Assembly: GCF_009741375.1 (NCBI RefSeq)
Contig: NZ_WOWP01000057.1
Location: 17,356 to 81,355 of the forward strand
Source: Flavobacterium rakeshii
GTDB taxonomy: Bacteria > Bacteroidota > Bacteroidia > Flavobacteriales > Flavobacteriaceae
DNA length: 64,000 nucleotides
Direction of reading: 5' to 3'
Below, in pieces: positions 36,054 through 43,560 of this stretch. The position numbers and the translations under genes were made by a program. The stretch's first letter is position 1; each line of letters opens with the position of its first letter. The notes beneath the pieces were generated by a model. That model was given only the letters and a program-made list of their open reading frames with translations. It made no database searches and was not told the origin of the DNA.

Positions 36054-37742
36054 GTGACAAGCAATCCTACAGACAGAATTACCTATTTTCCTGAAAGCCT
36101 GATAAATTCAATTGATTTACCGGAACGCTTCACCTTTCCTTTTTACTACGAGCCACACGAGTTAACAAAAATAGCGACAGAAGAACTGCAACACTATTTA
36201 GAAACTCAAACCGAACTGGACCATAACTTTGGTTTGAATGAAAACCACAAAGGAACTGTTATTGGTAAAATGTTTGGAGTATTGGTTGTAAAAGACACAA
36301 ATGGAAAATTGGGCTACCTGTCGGCTTTTTCAGGTAAACTTGCCGGATCTAATGAGCATCCTAAGTTTGTTCCTCCTGTTTTTGATATGCTTATGGAAAA
36401 TAGCTTTTTTCTGAAGGAGCAGTATATCCTTAACAGTATTAACGACAGGGTTAAAGAAATTGAAGCCGATAATAACTACATCTCACTAAAACAAAAACTA
36501 CAGGAATATAATTTAGCTTCAGATAAAGAAATAAATGACTTCAAACAAATTGTAAAAGCCAACAAGCAGGATCGTAAAAAACAACGACAGGAACAAAAAA
36601 ATATCCTGACTGGTGAAGATTATGTACAGTTTGAGGCTCTTATGATAAAACACAGCCTGCATGACAAACATCAGCTTAACGTGCTAATAAACAAATGGCA
36701 GGAAACGATTGATGAAGTTAAACAGCAACTCGCTGAATACGAAAACACTATTGAAAGCTTAAAGAAAGAGCGTAGGGAAAAATCGTCTGCATTGCAGCAA
36801 CAGCTTTTTGAGCAATATGTGTTTTTAAATAAAGACGGAGAAGACAAGAGCCTTCACGCTATATTTAAAAATACGGTATTTGGAAAACCTCCCGCTGCTG
36901 CCGGAGAATGTGCCACTCCTAAATTATTGCAATATGCCTTTAAACATGGCTTCCAACCGATAGCCATGGCTGAATTTTGGTGGGGAACACCTCCAAAGTC
37001 GGAAATAAGGCAACACAAACAATACTACCCTGCCTGTACCGGTAAATGCAAACCTATACTGGAGCATATGCTGAAAGGCACTCCTGTAGATGATAACCCG
37101 TTATTAATCAATCAAGGAGAAGATAAAAAACTGGAAATTATTTTTGAGGATGATTACCTTATCGTGGTAAACAAACCAGCCGAGTTGCTTTCGGTTCCCG
37201 GTATTGTAATTCAGGATTCGGTTTATACGAGGCTTCAGGCAATGTGGGGAAATATCGAGCCTTTAATTATTCACAGATTGGATATGGCAACTTCTGGATT
37301 ACTGGTAGTAGCTAAGACTAAAGAAACCCACAAAGACATACAAAAACAGTTTTTAAGGCGTACTGTAAACAAACGCTATACAGCGCTACTATCAGGTACA
37401 TTTACCAAAAGTGAGGGCGAAATAAGCCTGCCGTTACGTGGTGACCTTGATAACAGACCCCGACAGTTGGTTTGTTTTGAACACGGTAAAAAAGCGGTGA
37501 CCAAATGGAAAACTATAGCAAAAAATGAAACCACAACCAAAGTTCATTTCTGGCCACTAACAGGACGTACACATCAGCTACGTATGCATTCGGCACACGA
37601 ACAGGGACTAAATGCTCCTATTGTAGGCGATGATCTATATGGTACCTCTGCCGAAAGGCTACACCTTCACGCCGCTTATTTAGAATTTACACACCCTGCA
37701 ACACAGAAAAAAATGAATTTTGAAGCTCCCGAGGAGTTTTAA
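36054..37742 (+). CDS. RluA-family RNA pseudouridine synthase with large N-terminal extension
   Basis: 562 residues. The C-terminal ~210 residues form an RluA-type synthase with IVVNKPAELLSVPG, the catalytic Asp in IIHRLDMATSGLLVVAK (about residue 410) and HFWPLTGRTHQLRMHSAH. The N-terminal 350 residues are unusual: a globular part (about 1-110), a long coiled-coil (about 130-260), and a cysteine-bearing part with GECATPKLLQYAF and YPACTGKCKPIL that may bind a metal. The start is GTG at 36054. The same extended form occurs in some other bacteria, but its target RNA is not known to me. Monocistronic. Confidence 0.85.
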   Translation: MTSNPTDRITYFPESLINSIDLPERFTFPFYYEPHELTKIATEELQHYLETQTELDHNFGLNENHKGTVIGKMFGVLVVKDTNGKLGYLSAFSGKLAGSNEHPKFVPPVFDMLMENSFFLKEQYILNSINDRVKEIEADNNYISLKQKLQEYNLASDKEINDFKQIVKANKQDRKKQRQEQKNILTGEDYVQFEALMIKHSLHDKHQLNVLINKWQETIDEVKQQLAEYENTIESLKKERREKSSALQQQLFEQYVFLNKDGEDKSLHAIFKNTVFGKPPAAAGECATPKLLQYAFKHGFQPIAMAEFWWGTPPKSEIRQHKQYYPACTGKCKPILEHMLKGTPVDDNPLLINQGEDKKLEIIFEDDYLIVVNKPAELLSVPGIVIQDSVYTRLQAMWGNIEPLIIHRLDMATSGLLVVAKTKETHKDIQKQFLRRTVNKRYTALLSGTFTKSEGEISLPLRGDLDNRPRQLVCFEHGKKAVTKWKTIAKNETTTKVHFWPLTGRTHQLRMHSAHEQGLNAPIVGDDLYGTSAERLHLHAAYLEFTHPATQKKMNFEAPEEF

Positions 37743-37764
37743 CTTCTGCAATATCATATAAATT

Positions 37765-37795
37765 AAAAGAGCTTCAGGTTTACTGAAGCTCTTTT
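37765..37795. terminator. Bidirectional terminator between pseudouridine synthase and SDR genes
   Basis: AAAAGAGCTTCAG-gttta-CTGAAGCTCTTTT, 13-base perfect arms, between convergent genes. Confidence 0.85.
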
Positions 37796-37816
37796 AGTGT
37801 ATTACTAATTTTAAAA

Positions 37817-38572
37817 TTAGAATCCGAAAATACCTCCCGAAACAGAGATTTTCTCTCCGTTTATCCAGGCAGAATCATCAGAAGCCAGGAAAACTGCAAC
37901 CTTAGCAATATCCTCCGGCTGACCGGTACGTCCCAGTGGTGTTTTAGTAATAAATTCTGCCTCAATATCACTACCTATAAATCCGCCATCACGCGAACCT
38001 TCGGTTTCAACTACTCCCGGTAACAGCGAATTAATACGGATATTTCTTCCCGTAAATTCTTTTGACAGCGCTATTGTAATAGAATCTAAAGCTGCTTTTG
38101 TAGAAGAGTACACAGATCCCGTAGCCATTGGCATTTTACCAGCCTCAGAACTAACATTAATAATGTTACCTCCTTTCTCTCCAAATAGCTTTAAAGCTTC
38201 CTGTATAGTGAATATAACACCTAATACATTAATGTTATATTGCTGGTGGAATGATTCTGCAGTAACCTGCTCAATTGGCATATATTGATAAATACCCGCG
38301 TTATTAACCAATACATCAAGCGTTCCAAAAGTATTTTTAGTTTCTTCAAAAAGCCTTACAACATCTGCATGGTTTGAAACATCAGCCTGAACAGCAATAG
38401 CAGTACCGCCATTGTCTGTAATTGCTTTAACCACTTTGTCTGCATCTATTTTGCTTGAAGCATAATTTACAACAACTTTAGCTCCTTCGGCTGCATAATG
38501 TTTTGCAATACCGGCACCAATACCTTTTGACGCTCCTGTTACTATAGCTACTTTATTCTTTAATTTACTCAT
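37817..38572 (-). CDS. Short-chain dehydrogenase/reductase
   Basis: 251 residues, classical SDR. NADP-binding TGASKGIGAGIA at about residues 12-23, NNAGIYQYMP, active-site Ser in NVSSEAGKMP (near 140), catalytic YSSTK (near 155), and the C-terminal DDSAWINGEKISVSGGIFGF that typifies the FabG/glucose-1-dehydrogenase branch. The substrate is unknown. It is divergent from an HxlR-family regulator that probably controls it in response to quinones or other electrophiles, as in well-studied HxlR systems. Confidence 0.9.
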   Translation of the reverse strand: MSKLKNKVAIVTGASKGIGAGIAKHYAAEGAKVVVNYASSKIDADKVVKAITDNGGTAIAVQADVSNHADVVRLFEETKNTFGTLDVLVNNAGIYQYMPIEQVTAESFHQQYNINVLGVIFTIQEALKLFGEKGGNIINVSSEAGKMPMATGSVYSSTKAALDSITIALSKEFTGRNIRINSLLPGVVETEGSRDGGFIGSDIEAEFITKTPLGRTGQPEDIAKVAVFLASDDSAWINGEKISVSGGIFGF

Positions 38573-38625
38573 TTTTATAATTTTTAAGTTTGAGCAACAA
38601 AGTTATATCGGTATTATTAATTTTA

Positions 38626-38673
38626 GTAACTTTGTTACAAAAAGTAACAGTAACCTCTAAGTAACAAAGTAAC
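38626..38673. promoter_or_regulatory. Putative HxlR operator array between SDR and regulator genes
   Basis: A perfect palindrome GTAAC-ttt-GTTAC (38626-38638) is followed by further GTAAC units at 38644, 38650, 38661 and 38669, ending just before the regulator ATG at 38676. The palindrome includes TAACTTTG (38627-38634), a match to the -7 consensus, so binding would block transcription. Confidence 0.5.
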
Positions 38674-38675
38674 CT

Positions 38676-39026
38676 ATGTCGTGTATTTTTTTTGATAAGG
38701 AACATCATAATGAAATGAGAGCCGTAAGGGATTCAATGGACGTGCTAAACGGAAAATGGAAAATTCCCATAATTTCCTCCATTTGTTTTTATAATAAAAG
38801 AAGATTTTCAGATATACTGAGTGATATAGAAGGAATTTCAAACAAAATGTTAAGTAAGGAGCTTAAAGAGCTCGAAATTAACAAGCTCATTACCCGAACT
38901 GTGTTAGAAACCCAGCCCGTAACCGTGCAATATCAGCTTACGCAACACGGTCACACACTACGAACAATTATTGACAACCTGAAAGACTGGGGTGTAAAAC
39001 ATCGTGAAGAGATTATTAAAAATTAA
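38676..39026 (+). CDS. HxlR-family transcriptional regulator
   Basis: 116 residues with the HxlR winged-helix signature: MDVLNGKWKIPIISSICFYNKRRFSDIL, SNKMLSKELKELEINKLI and the wing VQYQLTQHGHTLRTIIDNLKDWGVKH. There is one Cys at position 3 and another in SICFYN. In several HxlR/YodB proteins an N-terminal Cys senses quinones or aldehydes. Divergent from the SDR gene, with several GTAAC boxes between them. Likely represses itself and the SDR (inference). Confidence 0.93.
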   Translation: MSCIFFDKEHHNEMRAVRDSMDVLNGKWKIPIISSICFYNKRRFSDILSDIEGISNKMLSKELKELEINKLITRTVLETQPVTVQYQLTQHGHTLRTIIDNLKDWGVKHREEIIKN

Positions 39027-39027
39027 A

Positions 39028-39063
39028 AAAACAAAAGCAGGATATAAATCCTGCTTTTGTTTT
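39028..39063. terminator. Bidirectional terminator between HxlR and glycosidase genes
   Basis: AAAACAAAAGCAGGAT-ataa-ATCCTGCTTTTGTTTT, 16-base perfect arms. It touches the stop codon of the minus-strand glycosidase gene. Confidence 0.8.
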
Positions 39064-40711
39064 AACGTGTATATAATGTTACCCTGAGTACTTTAGGACT
39101 GTCAAAATTTAAGCCCCAGTCGGTTTGATCACCATTTAAAATGCGTTCCACTTTAAAGACTCCATTTTCGTAGTGGCCTTCCTCTACAGTAAGGTACTGC
39201 CAGTTAGAGTTTTTATTTTTTTCCGAAGGTTTAAACATCACCCTGCAATGGTAACCGCATACCAGAAACTGGTTTTCACTAAGCTCGGCAATAAGAAACC
39301 TTCCGTCAGGATGCTGCGGCTGAAATTCAGAACGCGAAAGTCGGCTAAATGTACCAAAAGCCACATCTGCATCCCATGATTTTAAATGTAGTGTTTTATC
39401 GGTAATATAGTTTACTCTGTCTACCGCATTACCTCTATCTGCTGTAGGATCTACAGGCACTAACTGAACTGCTGTTTGTATTTTACCATCAAAGTTAAGC
39501 CTTGCAATCTCACTTGCCATAGGGGCAAACAATTCAAAGTTAATGGCAGTGGGCTCGTACATTTCTTTAGCCGTCATTACCTCCCCTTTTTTATTGATTC
39601 TGATTCTGGTATTGTCCAGCCCAAAAGGTGCGTAGCCTATTGCACCATATCCCAATGCAGAATAAAAGAATTTTGGGAAATCATCATGCCAAAAGGTCTC
39701 TGGAACAAAAAGCGGATTATCTCCCCTGGCATAAAGCTCCATTGCTTTTAAATAGGTTTCTGTATCACTAAAATAAATATCGGGTGCCAGTACATCTACA
39801 GCAGGTGCTGCTGCTTTCCATAATTCAAAAACATTGTCATTTGGTCCTCCCACCTGATAATACGGCGGACCCGGATTTATAGGGTTTCTTATCGCAGCAT
39901 TTACATACAGTGGTAAAGGGTAAATGTCTTTACCTGCCTCTGCTATTTTACCAATATATTGAGCTACATGCCAAACCTGAAAAAATTCATCAGCATCATT
40001 ACCAAAAACCTCCTTCCAGTTCTTATTTGACTTAGGATTCTTGCCAACTGCTTTTAGTACTTCTTTCGGTACAGGCTTATCAAATATTTTTTGGGCATCT
40101 TTACTATAATCCCTTACCGAGCCCCATGCTCCCGGTTCGTTTTGAACCTGTACCATGATAACCGTATGCTGTTTATCAAACTCCTTTAAGTGTTTCATAA
40201 AAGCCGAAAATGCCCTTACATCCTCGTTTAATGTAGCTTCGGCATGAGGTGACGGAGAATCTATCTCCTGTCCCTCCTTATTTATCATGTTGGGATATTT
40301 TTCAGGCTGTTGCTTCATCCAGCCGGGCATATAATGGTTAGAACCATTTTTCCATGTAGCAAACCAAAGCAATACCACTCTAACATTATGTTCCCTTGCC
40401 TGAGTGATTATAGTATCTATAACACTGTAATCAAACTGACCTTTTTGAGGCTCAAACTGTTCCCAGTAAATAGGTATTTCAAGCGTGTTTACCTTTAACT
40501 GCTCCATTGCCGACCATACCTCGGGTAATGTATCTGGCCATGCGCTCGAATTGTTACATTGTGCGCCAAGCATCAAAAACGGTTTACCGTCTACCATAAG
40601 GCAATGCCTGCCGTCTTTATGCTTAATATACGGGAGTTCTGTTTGTTGGGCTATACACAGGTTAGTATAACCTAATACCAGTAATAGGAAAGAAATCAGT
40701 TTGTGGTTCAT
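39062..40711 (-). CDS. DUF5597/GH35-like secreted beta-galactosidase-type glycosidase
   Basis: 549 residues with a signal peptide (MNHKLISFLLLVLGYTNLCIA). The N-terminal TIM barrel begins FLMLGAQCNNSSAWPDTLPE and VNTLEIPIYWEQFEPQKGQFDY, as in GH35/GH42-type enzymes. The acid/base Glu is in IMVQVQNEPGAWG (about residue 190) and the nucleophile Glu in LFVPETFW (about residue 336). The C-terminal DUF5597-type domain carries RFLIAELSENQFLVCGYHC. Enzymes of this kind in Bacteroidetes cleave galactosides or related glycans. No SusC/SusD pair is nearby, so it is not in an obvious polysaccharide locus. Confidence 0.9.
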   Translation of the reverse strand: MNHKLISFLLLVLGYTNLCIAQQTELPYIKHKDGRHCLMVDGKPFLMLGAQCNNSSAWPDTLPEVWSAMEQLKVNTLEIPIYWEQFEPQKGQFDYSVIDTIITQAREHNVRVVLLWFATWKNGSNHYMPGWMKQQPEKYPNMINKEGQEIDSPSPHAEATLNEDVRAFSAFMKHLKEFDKQHTVIMVQVQNEPGAWGSVRDYSKDAQKIFDKPVPKEVLKAVGKNPKSNKNWKEVFGNDADEFFQVWHVAQYIGKIAEAGKDIYPLPLYVNAAIRNPINPGPPYYQVGGPNDNVFELWKAAAPAVDVLAPDIYFSDTETYLKAMELYARGDNPLFVPETFWHDDFPKFFYSALGYGAIGYAPFGLDNTRIRINKKGEVMTAKEMYEPTAINFELFAPMASEIARLNFDGKIQTAVQLVPVDPTADRGNAVDRVNYITDKTLHLKSWDADVAFGTFSRLSRSEFQPQHPDGRFLIAELSENQFLVCGYHCRVMFKPSEKNKNSNWQYLTVEEGHYENGVFKVERILNGDQTDWGLNFDSPKVLRVTLYTR

Positions 40712-40984
40712 TATTTTACATTTTACAAAAGGTCAAAAAGACTATATGTTGTAAATATAAAATTTTATTCTACTATAACGATGTAATTGAGGGAAGAAAA
40801 CTGAAAAAGTATGCTTTATAAATTTAGACATGCAGTAATTAAGCAAGTTTCATATTCAGTTTATTATCAAGATATTTTTAATTAACCAATTCAATAAATT
40901 TAGGGTTCGTAAATAGATTTTGAAAGGAAACTTTTTACTATTGATTGTTTTATTAAGTCAAATTTAGTAAGGATTATTGATTAC

Positions 40985-41527
40985 TTACTTTGTATATTGC
41001 ATGTCAAATCTACCTTCTCTTATTTGATGTACTACACCTTGATTATCTTGTACATCAAACCAAAAAGTACCAGATACAATTTGGTTTTCAGTATCCAGTT
41101 TGGTTATCGTAAGTTCTCCGGTGTGGGTTTGTGAGGTATAATAATTATTTATACTATTAGAGTAAAAAGAATAAATGGCTAGTGCATTGCCTGATCTGTT
41201 TTCTAATAATTGATAGGTTTCGTTTTGAAATATTTGCAATTCATTAGTTCCTATAGAAATACCAACTAAATCTCCATCACTGTTTCTTTTATTACCCTGA
41301 AGTCCTAAATAATATCCTCCATCAACATATTGATAAACACAATCTAAAGGATTTATACCTCCACTTGGCAGGAATACTTCTCCATCCAGTAAACAACCAA
41401 ATGTGTTTTCCCCTGTTTGTGTAGCAGCAGGGAGCAGGTTTACAGGGTCTTGAGCAGCTTTATCATCGTCATTATTACAAGCAGTGATTCCAGTTAATAA
41501 GACTAAAGTCAAAAATAGATACTTCAT
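40985..41527 (-). CDS. Small lipoprotein, tandem copy B
   Basis: 180 residues. Lipoprotein signal MKYLFLTLVLLTGITAC (Cys17), an acidic NNDDDK stretch, then TGENTFGCLLDGEVFLPSGG and a C-terminal GTFWFDVQDNQGVVHQIREG followed by RFDMQY. This layout, with a calycin-like beta-rich body, is common for short Bacteroidetes lipoproteins (DUF6252-like, uncertain). It is nearly identical to the neighbour at 41610-42143, differing mainly in the signal peptide and in about 25 residues after SDGDL. The 273 bases downstream (40712-40984) show no gene. Confidence 0.78.
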   Translation of the reverse strand: MKYLFLTLVLLTGITACNNDDDKAAQDPVNLLPAATQTGENTFGCLLDGEVFLPSGGINPLDCVYQYVDGGYYLGLQGNKRNSDGDLVGISIGTNELQIFQNETYQLLENRSGNALAIYSFYSNSINNYYTSQTHTGELTITKLDTENQIVSGTFWFDVQDNQGVVHQIREGRFDMQYTK

Positions 41528-41609
41528 TTTTTAGTTGGTTTATATATTAGAAGTTTTGAACATTTATTATGATTTAACTTATATAAAAATTCAAAAAATT
41601 ATTTTTTAT

Positions 41610-42143
41610 TTATCTCACATATTGCATATCAAATCTACCTTCTCGTATTTGATGTACCACACCTTGGTTGTCTTGTACATCAAACCAAAAAGTACCCGAG
41701 ACAATCTGGTTTTCAGTATCCAGTTTGGTTATCGTAAGTTCTCCGGTGTAAGTTTGAGAGGTATAATAATTATTTATTCTATAACCATAAATACCTTGAG
41801 CATTACCATTAATATTTTCTAACAACTGATAGGTTTCGTTTTGAAATATCTGTAATCCATTAGTTCCTATGGCTATCATTATTAAATCTCCATCACTATT
41901 CCTTTTATTACCCTGAAGTCCTAAATAATATCCCCCATCAACATATTGATAAACACAATCTAAGGGATTTATACCTCCACTTGGCAGGAATACTTCTCCA
42001 TCCAGTAAACAACCAAATGTGTTTTCTCCTGTTTGTGTAGCAGCAGGGAGCAGGCTTACAGGGTCTTGAGCAGCTTTATCATCGTCATTATTACAAGCAG
42101 TAACCCCTATTAGTAAGAGTAAGGTGTAAAATAGAGGCTTCAT
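41610..42143 (-). CDS. Small lipoprotein, tandem copy A
   Basis: 177 residues, the upstream copy of the duplicated lipoprotein pair. Signal MKPLFYTLLLLIGVTAC with the lipobox Cys17. The body is the same as copy B except for the segment GTNGLQ... to ...RINNYY, where it has a three-residue deletion and several changes. Near-identity extends to the DNA level, with shared sequence just upstream of both starts (TTAGTTGG). A TAATTTTG box at 42178-42185 (minus strand) is a possible -7 element. Function unknown. Confidence 0.78.
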   Translation of the reverse strand: MKPLFYTLLLLIGVTACNNDDDKAAQDPVSLLPAATQTGENTFGCLLDGEVFLPSGGINPLDCVYQYVDGGYYLGLQGNKRNSDGDLIMIAIGTNGLQIFQNETYQLLENINGNAQGIYGYRINNYYTSQTYTGELTITKLDTENQIVSGTFWFDVQDNQGVVHQIREGRFDMQYVR

Positions 42144-42177
42144 TCTTAGTTGGTTTGGTACAGTATTAACATTATAC

Positions 42178-42185
42178 CAAAATTA
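42178..42185 (-). promoter_or_regulatory. -7 box for lipoprotein copy A
   Basis: On the minus strand TAATTTTG matches TAnnTTTG, 34 bases before the ATG. Confidence 0.45.
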
Positions 42186-42206
42186 GTGTTTTTTAACAAA
42201 AAAATA

Positions 42207-42214
42207 TATATTTG
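42207..42214 (+). promoter_or_regulatory. -7 box of the putative small RNA
   Basis: TATATTTG matches TAnnTTTG exactly. The predicted transcript start is near 42220. Confidence 0.5.
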
Positions 42215-42219
42215 CATTA

Positions 42220-42330
42220 CAAAAGGTCTCACCTTTTTTAACCTTTAAAGTGAATACTTACGATAACGAAGTAGAGCCCAACGAGCAAGTAGCTTTTATT
42301 AGTGATGGTTCCGCGGGCTCTCGTTTTTTA
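42220..42330 (+). ncRNA. Putative structured small RNA (Flavo-1-like?)
   Basis: About 110 bases starting just after a TATATTTG promoter box. A 5' hairpin (AAAAGGT-ctc-ACCTTTT) opens it. The 3' part is closed by AGAGCCC (42273-42279) pairing with GGGCTCT (42315-42321), then CG and a run of six T, a normal intrinsic terminator. The loop contains AACGAGCAAGTAGCTTTT and a GATGGTTCCGC segment. This shape and these bases recall the Flavo-1 RNA motif reported in flavobacteria, but I cannot confirm that without a covariance search. A short reading frame from 42250 crosses it and runs antisense into the next gene, and is probably not coding. Confidence 0.5.
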
Positions 42331-43101
42331 TTGATAGTACTGACTACTGTTCTTTATAAATTTCAGATAGTGTCCAAAAAGATATTTTCTAAGCAATTCC
42401 TTACTCTTAGGACTAAGTCTATTTTTGTAAATATTTCTTCGCCTTACAGTTTTATGCTTAGGATCAAAATGATCAATCAAAACAGCCACGATAACACCAA
42501 ATCTTAAAATTACTTGCCTTTGTTCCTTATAATTAACATTTAATAATTTTTTCTCTAATTCTCCTATCCATTTCGCCAAGCTACTATCCTCATTTTCCAA
42601 AGTTTCGAGAAAATCCTTTAAGGTCATTATTCTAAATTTTTGGTCTTTGTTAGATATTAAACATTCTCCAATAATTCTTTGAACAGACCTATCCAAAATT
42701 CGATGTCTTCGAGATTCGATTGTTTCGATAAATCTTAAAAGTTGGTTACCTTGTTTTATTTTTGATAAATCTATATATTGACTTTGTAATCTTAAATATT
42801 CAAGTTGCCCCCAAAATTGCGCAAATAAATATAAAACATACTTTTGATTATGTATTGGATTTGAAGATAACGATTTTTTTAAGTTTACAAAGGTTGCAAA
42901 ATCCTCTTTTGCCAAAGATTCAATTTTACCATATAGTTCGCTTGATGCCTTTAAAATAGGATCTAAATTATCATAAAAAATTTTTTTCGCAGCATTTCTG
43001 GTTTTAAAATATTGTTTTATATCAGGATAGAAAAATTTAAATCCTTCCCATATAGTTGCACCAGTTATTGTGGCTATTGTTAATTGTAGTAGATTGTTCA
43101 T
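42328..43101 (-). CDS. Uncharacterised protein with N-terminal membrane anchor
   Basis: About 257 residues (262 if the in-frame ATG at 43119 is used). The N-terminus MNNLLQLTIATITGATIWEGF is moderately hydrophobic and could be a signal anchor. The rest is helical and rich in Lys/Arg (SRRHRILDRSVQRIIGECL, KTVRRRNIYKNRLSPKSKELLRKYLFGHYL). I recognise no domain. It lies between the putative small RNA and the tRNA-fragment junction, so it may be either the last chromosomal gene or an older insertion; its lower GC and isolated position hint at the latter. Confidence 0.65.
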   Translation of the reverse strand: MNNLLQLTIATITGATIWEGFKFFYPDIKQYFKTRNAAKKIFYDNLDPILKASSELYGKIESLAKEDFATFVNLKKSLSSNPIHNQKYVLYLFAQFWGQLEYLRLQSQYIDLSKIKQGNQLLRFIETIESRRHRILDRSVQRIIGECLISNKDQKFRIMTLKDFLETLENEDSSLAKWIGELEKKLLNVNYKEQRQVILRFGVIVAVLIDHFDPKHKTVRRRNIYKNRLSPKSKELLRKYLFGHYLKFIKNSSQYYQ

Positions 43102-43226
43102 AAAAATGTCTGCTAACATTATTTTTTACGAAACTACTCATTTTTCTTTCGTCAAAAACACCTATAACCGAATTTCTATAATTATATAGATAATATAATT
43201 ATTTGCAAAGTCAATAAGGTATAGTT

Positions 43227-43269
43227 AAAACAAACAAAGCGTTTGGAATCCAAACGCTTTGTTTGTTTT
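43227..43269. terminator. Very long perfect hairpin, probable bidirectional terminator
   Basis: Two 21-base arms (43227-43247 and 43249-43269) are perfectly complementary around a single central base, starting AAAACAAACAAAGCG and ending with TTTGTTTGTTTT. Longer and more perfect than any other terminator in the window. Confidence 0.65.
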
Positions 43270-43284
43270 TCTATGGACGATGAG

Positions 43285-43302
43285 TCCCGATAGCTATCGG
43301 GA
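43285..43302. repeat. 18-base perfect palindrome
   Basis: TCCCGATAGCTATCGGGA is its own reverse complement. I believe this palindrome recurs between genes in many flavobacteria; that is recollection, and it occurs once in this window as far as I can see. Confidence 0.5.
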
Positions 43303-43346
43303 GAAGCGCCAACCCTCTCAATATAAACGACAGGGAAATATATTAA

Positions 43347-43373
43347 AAAAGCTTCAGTTTTCACTGAAGCTTT
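43347..43373. terminator. Hairpin terminator next to the tRNA remnant
   Basis: AAAAAGCTTCAGT-ttt-CACTGAAGCTTTTT, nearly perfect. It lies 10 bases beyond the 3' end of the tRNA fragment on the minus strand, where a tRNA transcript would end. Confidence 0.7.
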
Positions 43374-43382
43374 TTAAAGGTT

Positions 43383-43404
43383 GTGGGCGATGAGGGATTC
43401 GAAC
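43383..43404 (-). pseudogene. 3'-terminal tRNA fragment, probable attachment-site copy
   Basis: Read on the minus strand this gives GTTCGAATCCCTCATCGCCC A: T-loop TTCGAAT, 3' T-stem CCCTC, 3' acceptor strand ATCGCCC and discriminator A. The expected 5' T-stem partner (GAGGG) is absent: the sequence there is GAAAG, and no anticodon arm or 5' half follows to the right. It is therefore only the end of a tRNA gene, as left at one side of an element that integrated into a tRNA 3' end. Confidence 0.65.
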
Positions 43405-43438
43405 TTTCGCATACTAATCCGCGTCATTCCTATGTTTT

Positions 43439-43472
43439 ATAAAGTTCGTTTTGGCTGTGCCACGAACTTTAT
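43439..43472. repeat. Inverted repeat near the element's left end
   Basis: Arms ATAAAGTTCGT (43439-43449) and ACGAACTTTAT (43462-43472), perfect over 11 bases around a 12-base loop. It lies 35 bases inside the tRNA fragment, where an integrase or excisionase arm site could be; it could also be a terminator for the minus-strand operon. Confidence 0.5.
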
Positions 43473-43560
43473 TTAAATCAATGCAAATCATCAATTTACA
43501 TTACCTGCAAAATTGATTTTAAAGAACGATATAAAACTTTATTTACAGCAAAGATATTAA

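Larger units (their letters stand above)
43120..43560. other. Junction region between chromosome and mobile element
   Basis: 441 bases without a supported gene. In order it holds a 43-base hairpin (43227-43269), a palindrome (43285-43302), a tRNA-type terminator hairpin (43347-43373), the 3' fragment of a tRNA gene (43383-43404), and an inverted repeat (43439-43472). A 60-codon frame across 43182-43364 overlaps these structures and is not credible. Confidence 0.65.

Noticed and set aside
42250..42507. Plus-strand 85-codon ORF starting GTG
   Set aside because: It crosses the putative small RNA with its terminator and then runs antisense through the coding sequence of 42328-43101; composition looks non-coding.
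43273..43302. A second tRNA 3' fragment suggested by GGACGATGAG
   Set aside because: It shares 10 of 11 bases with the nearby tRNA fragment (TGGGCGATGAG), but there is no T-loop after it, only a palindrome; likely chance.
43182..43364. Minus-strand 60-codon ORF in the junction region
   Set aside because: It runs through a perfect hairpin and a palindrome, has no family resemblance, and starts inside a terminator stem.
43383..43460. A complete functional tRNA gene
   Set aside because: Only the 3' third can be folded. The T-stem has two mismatches and there is no anticodon or D arm to the right.
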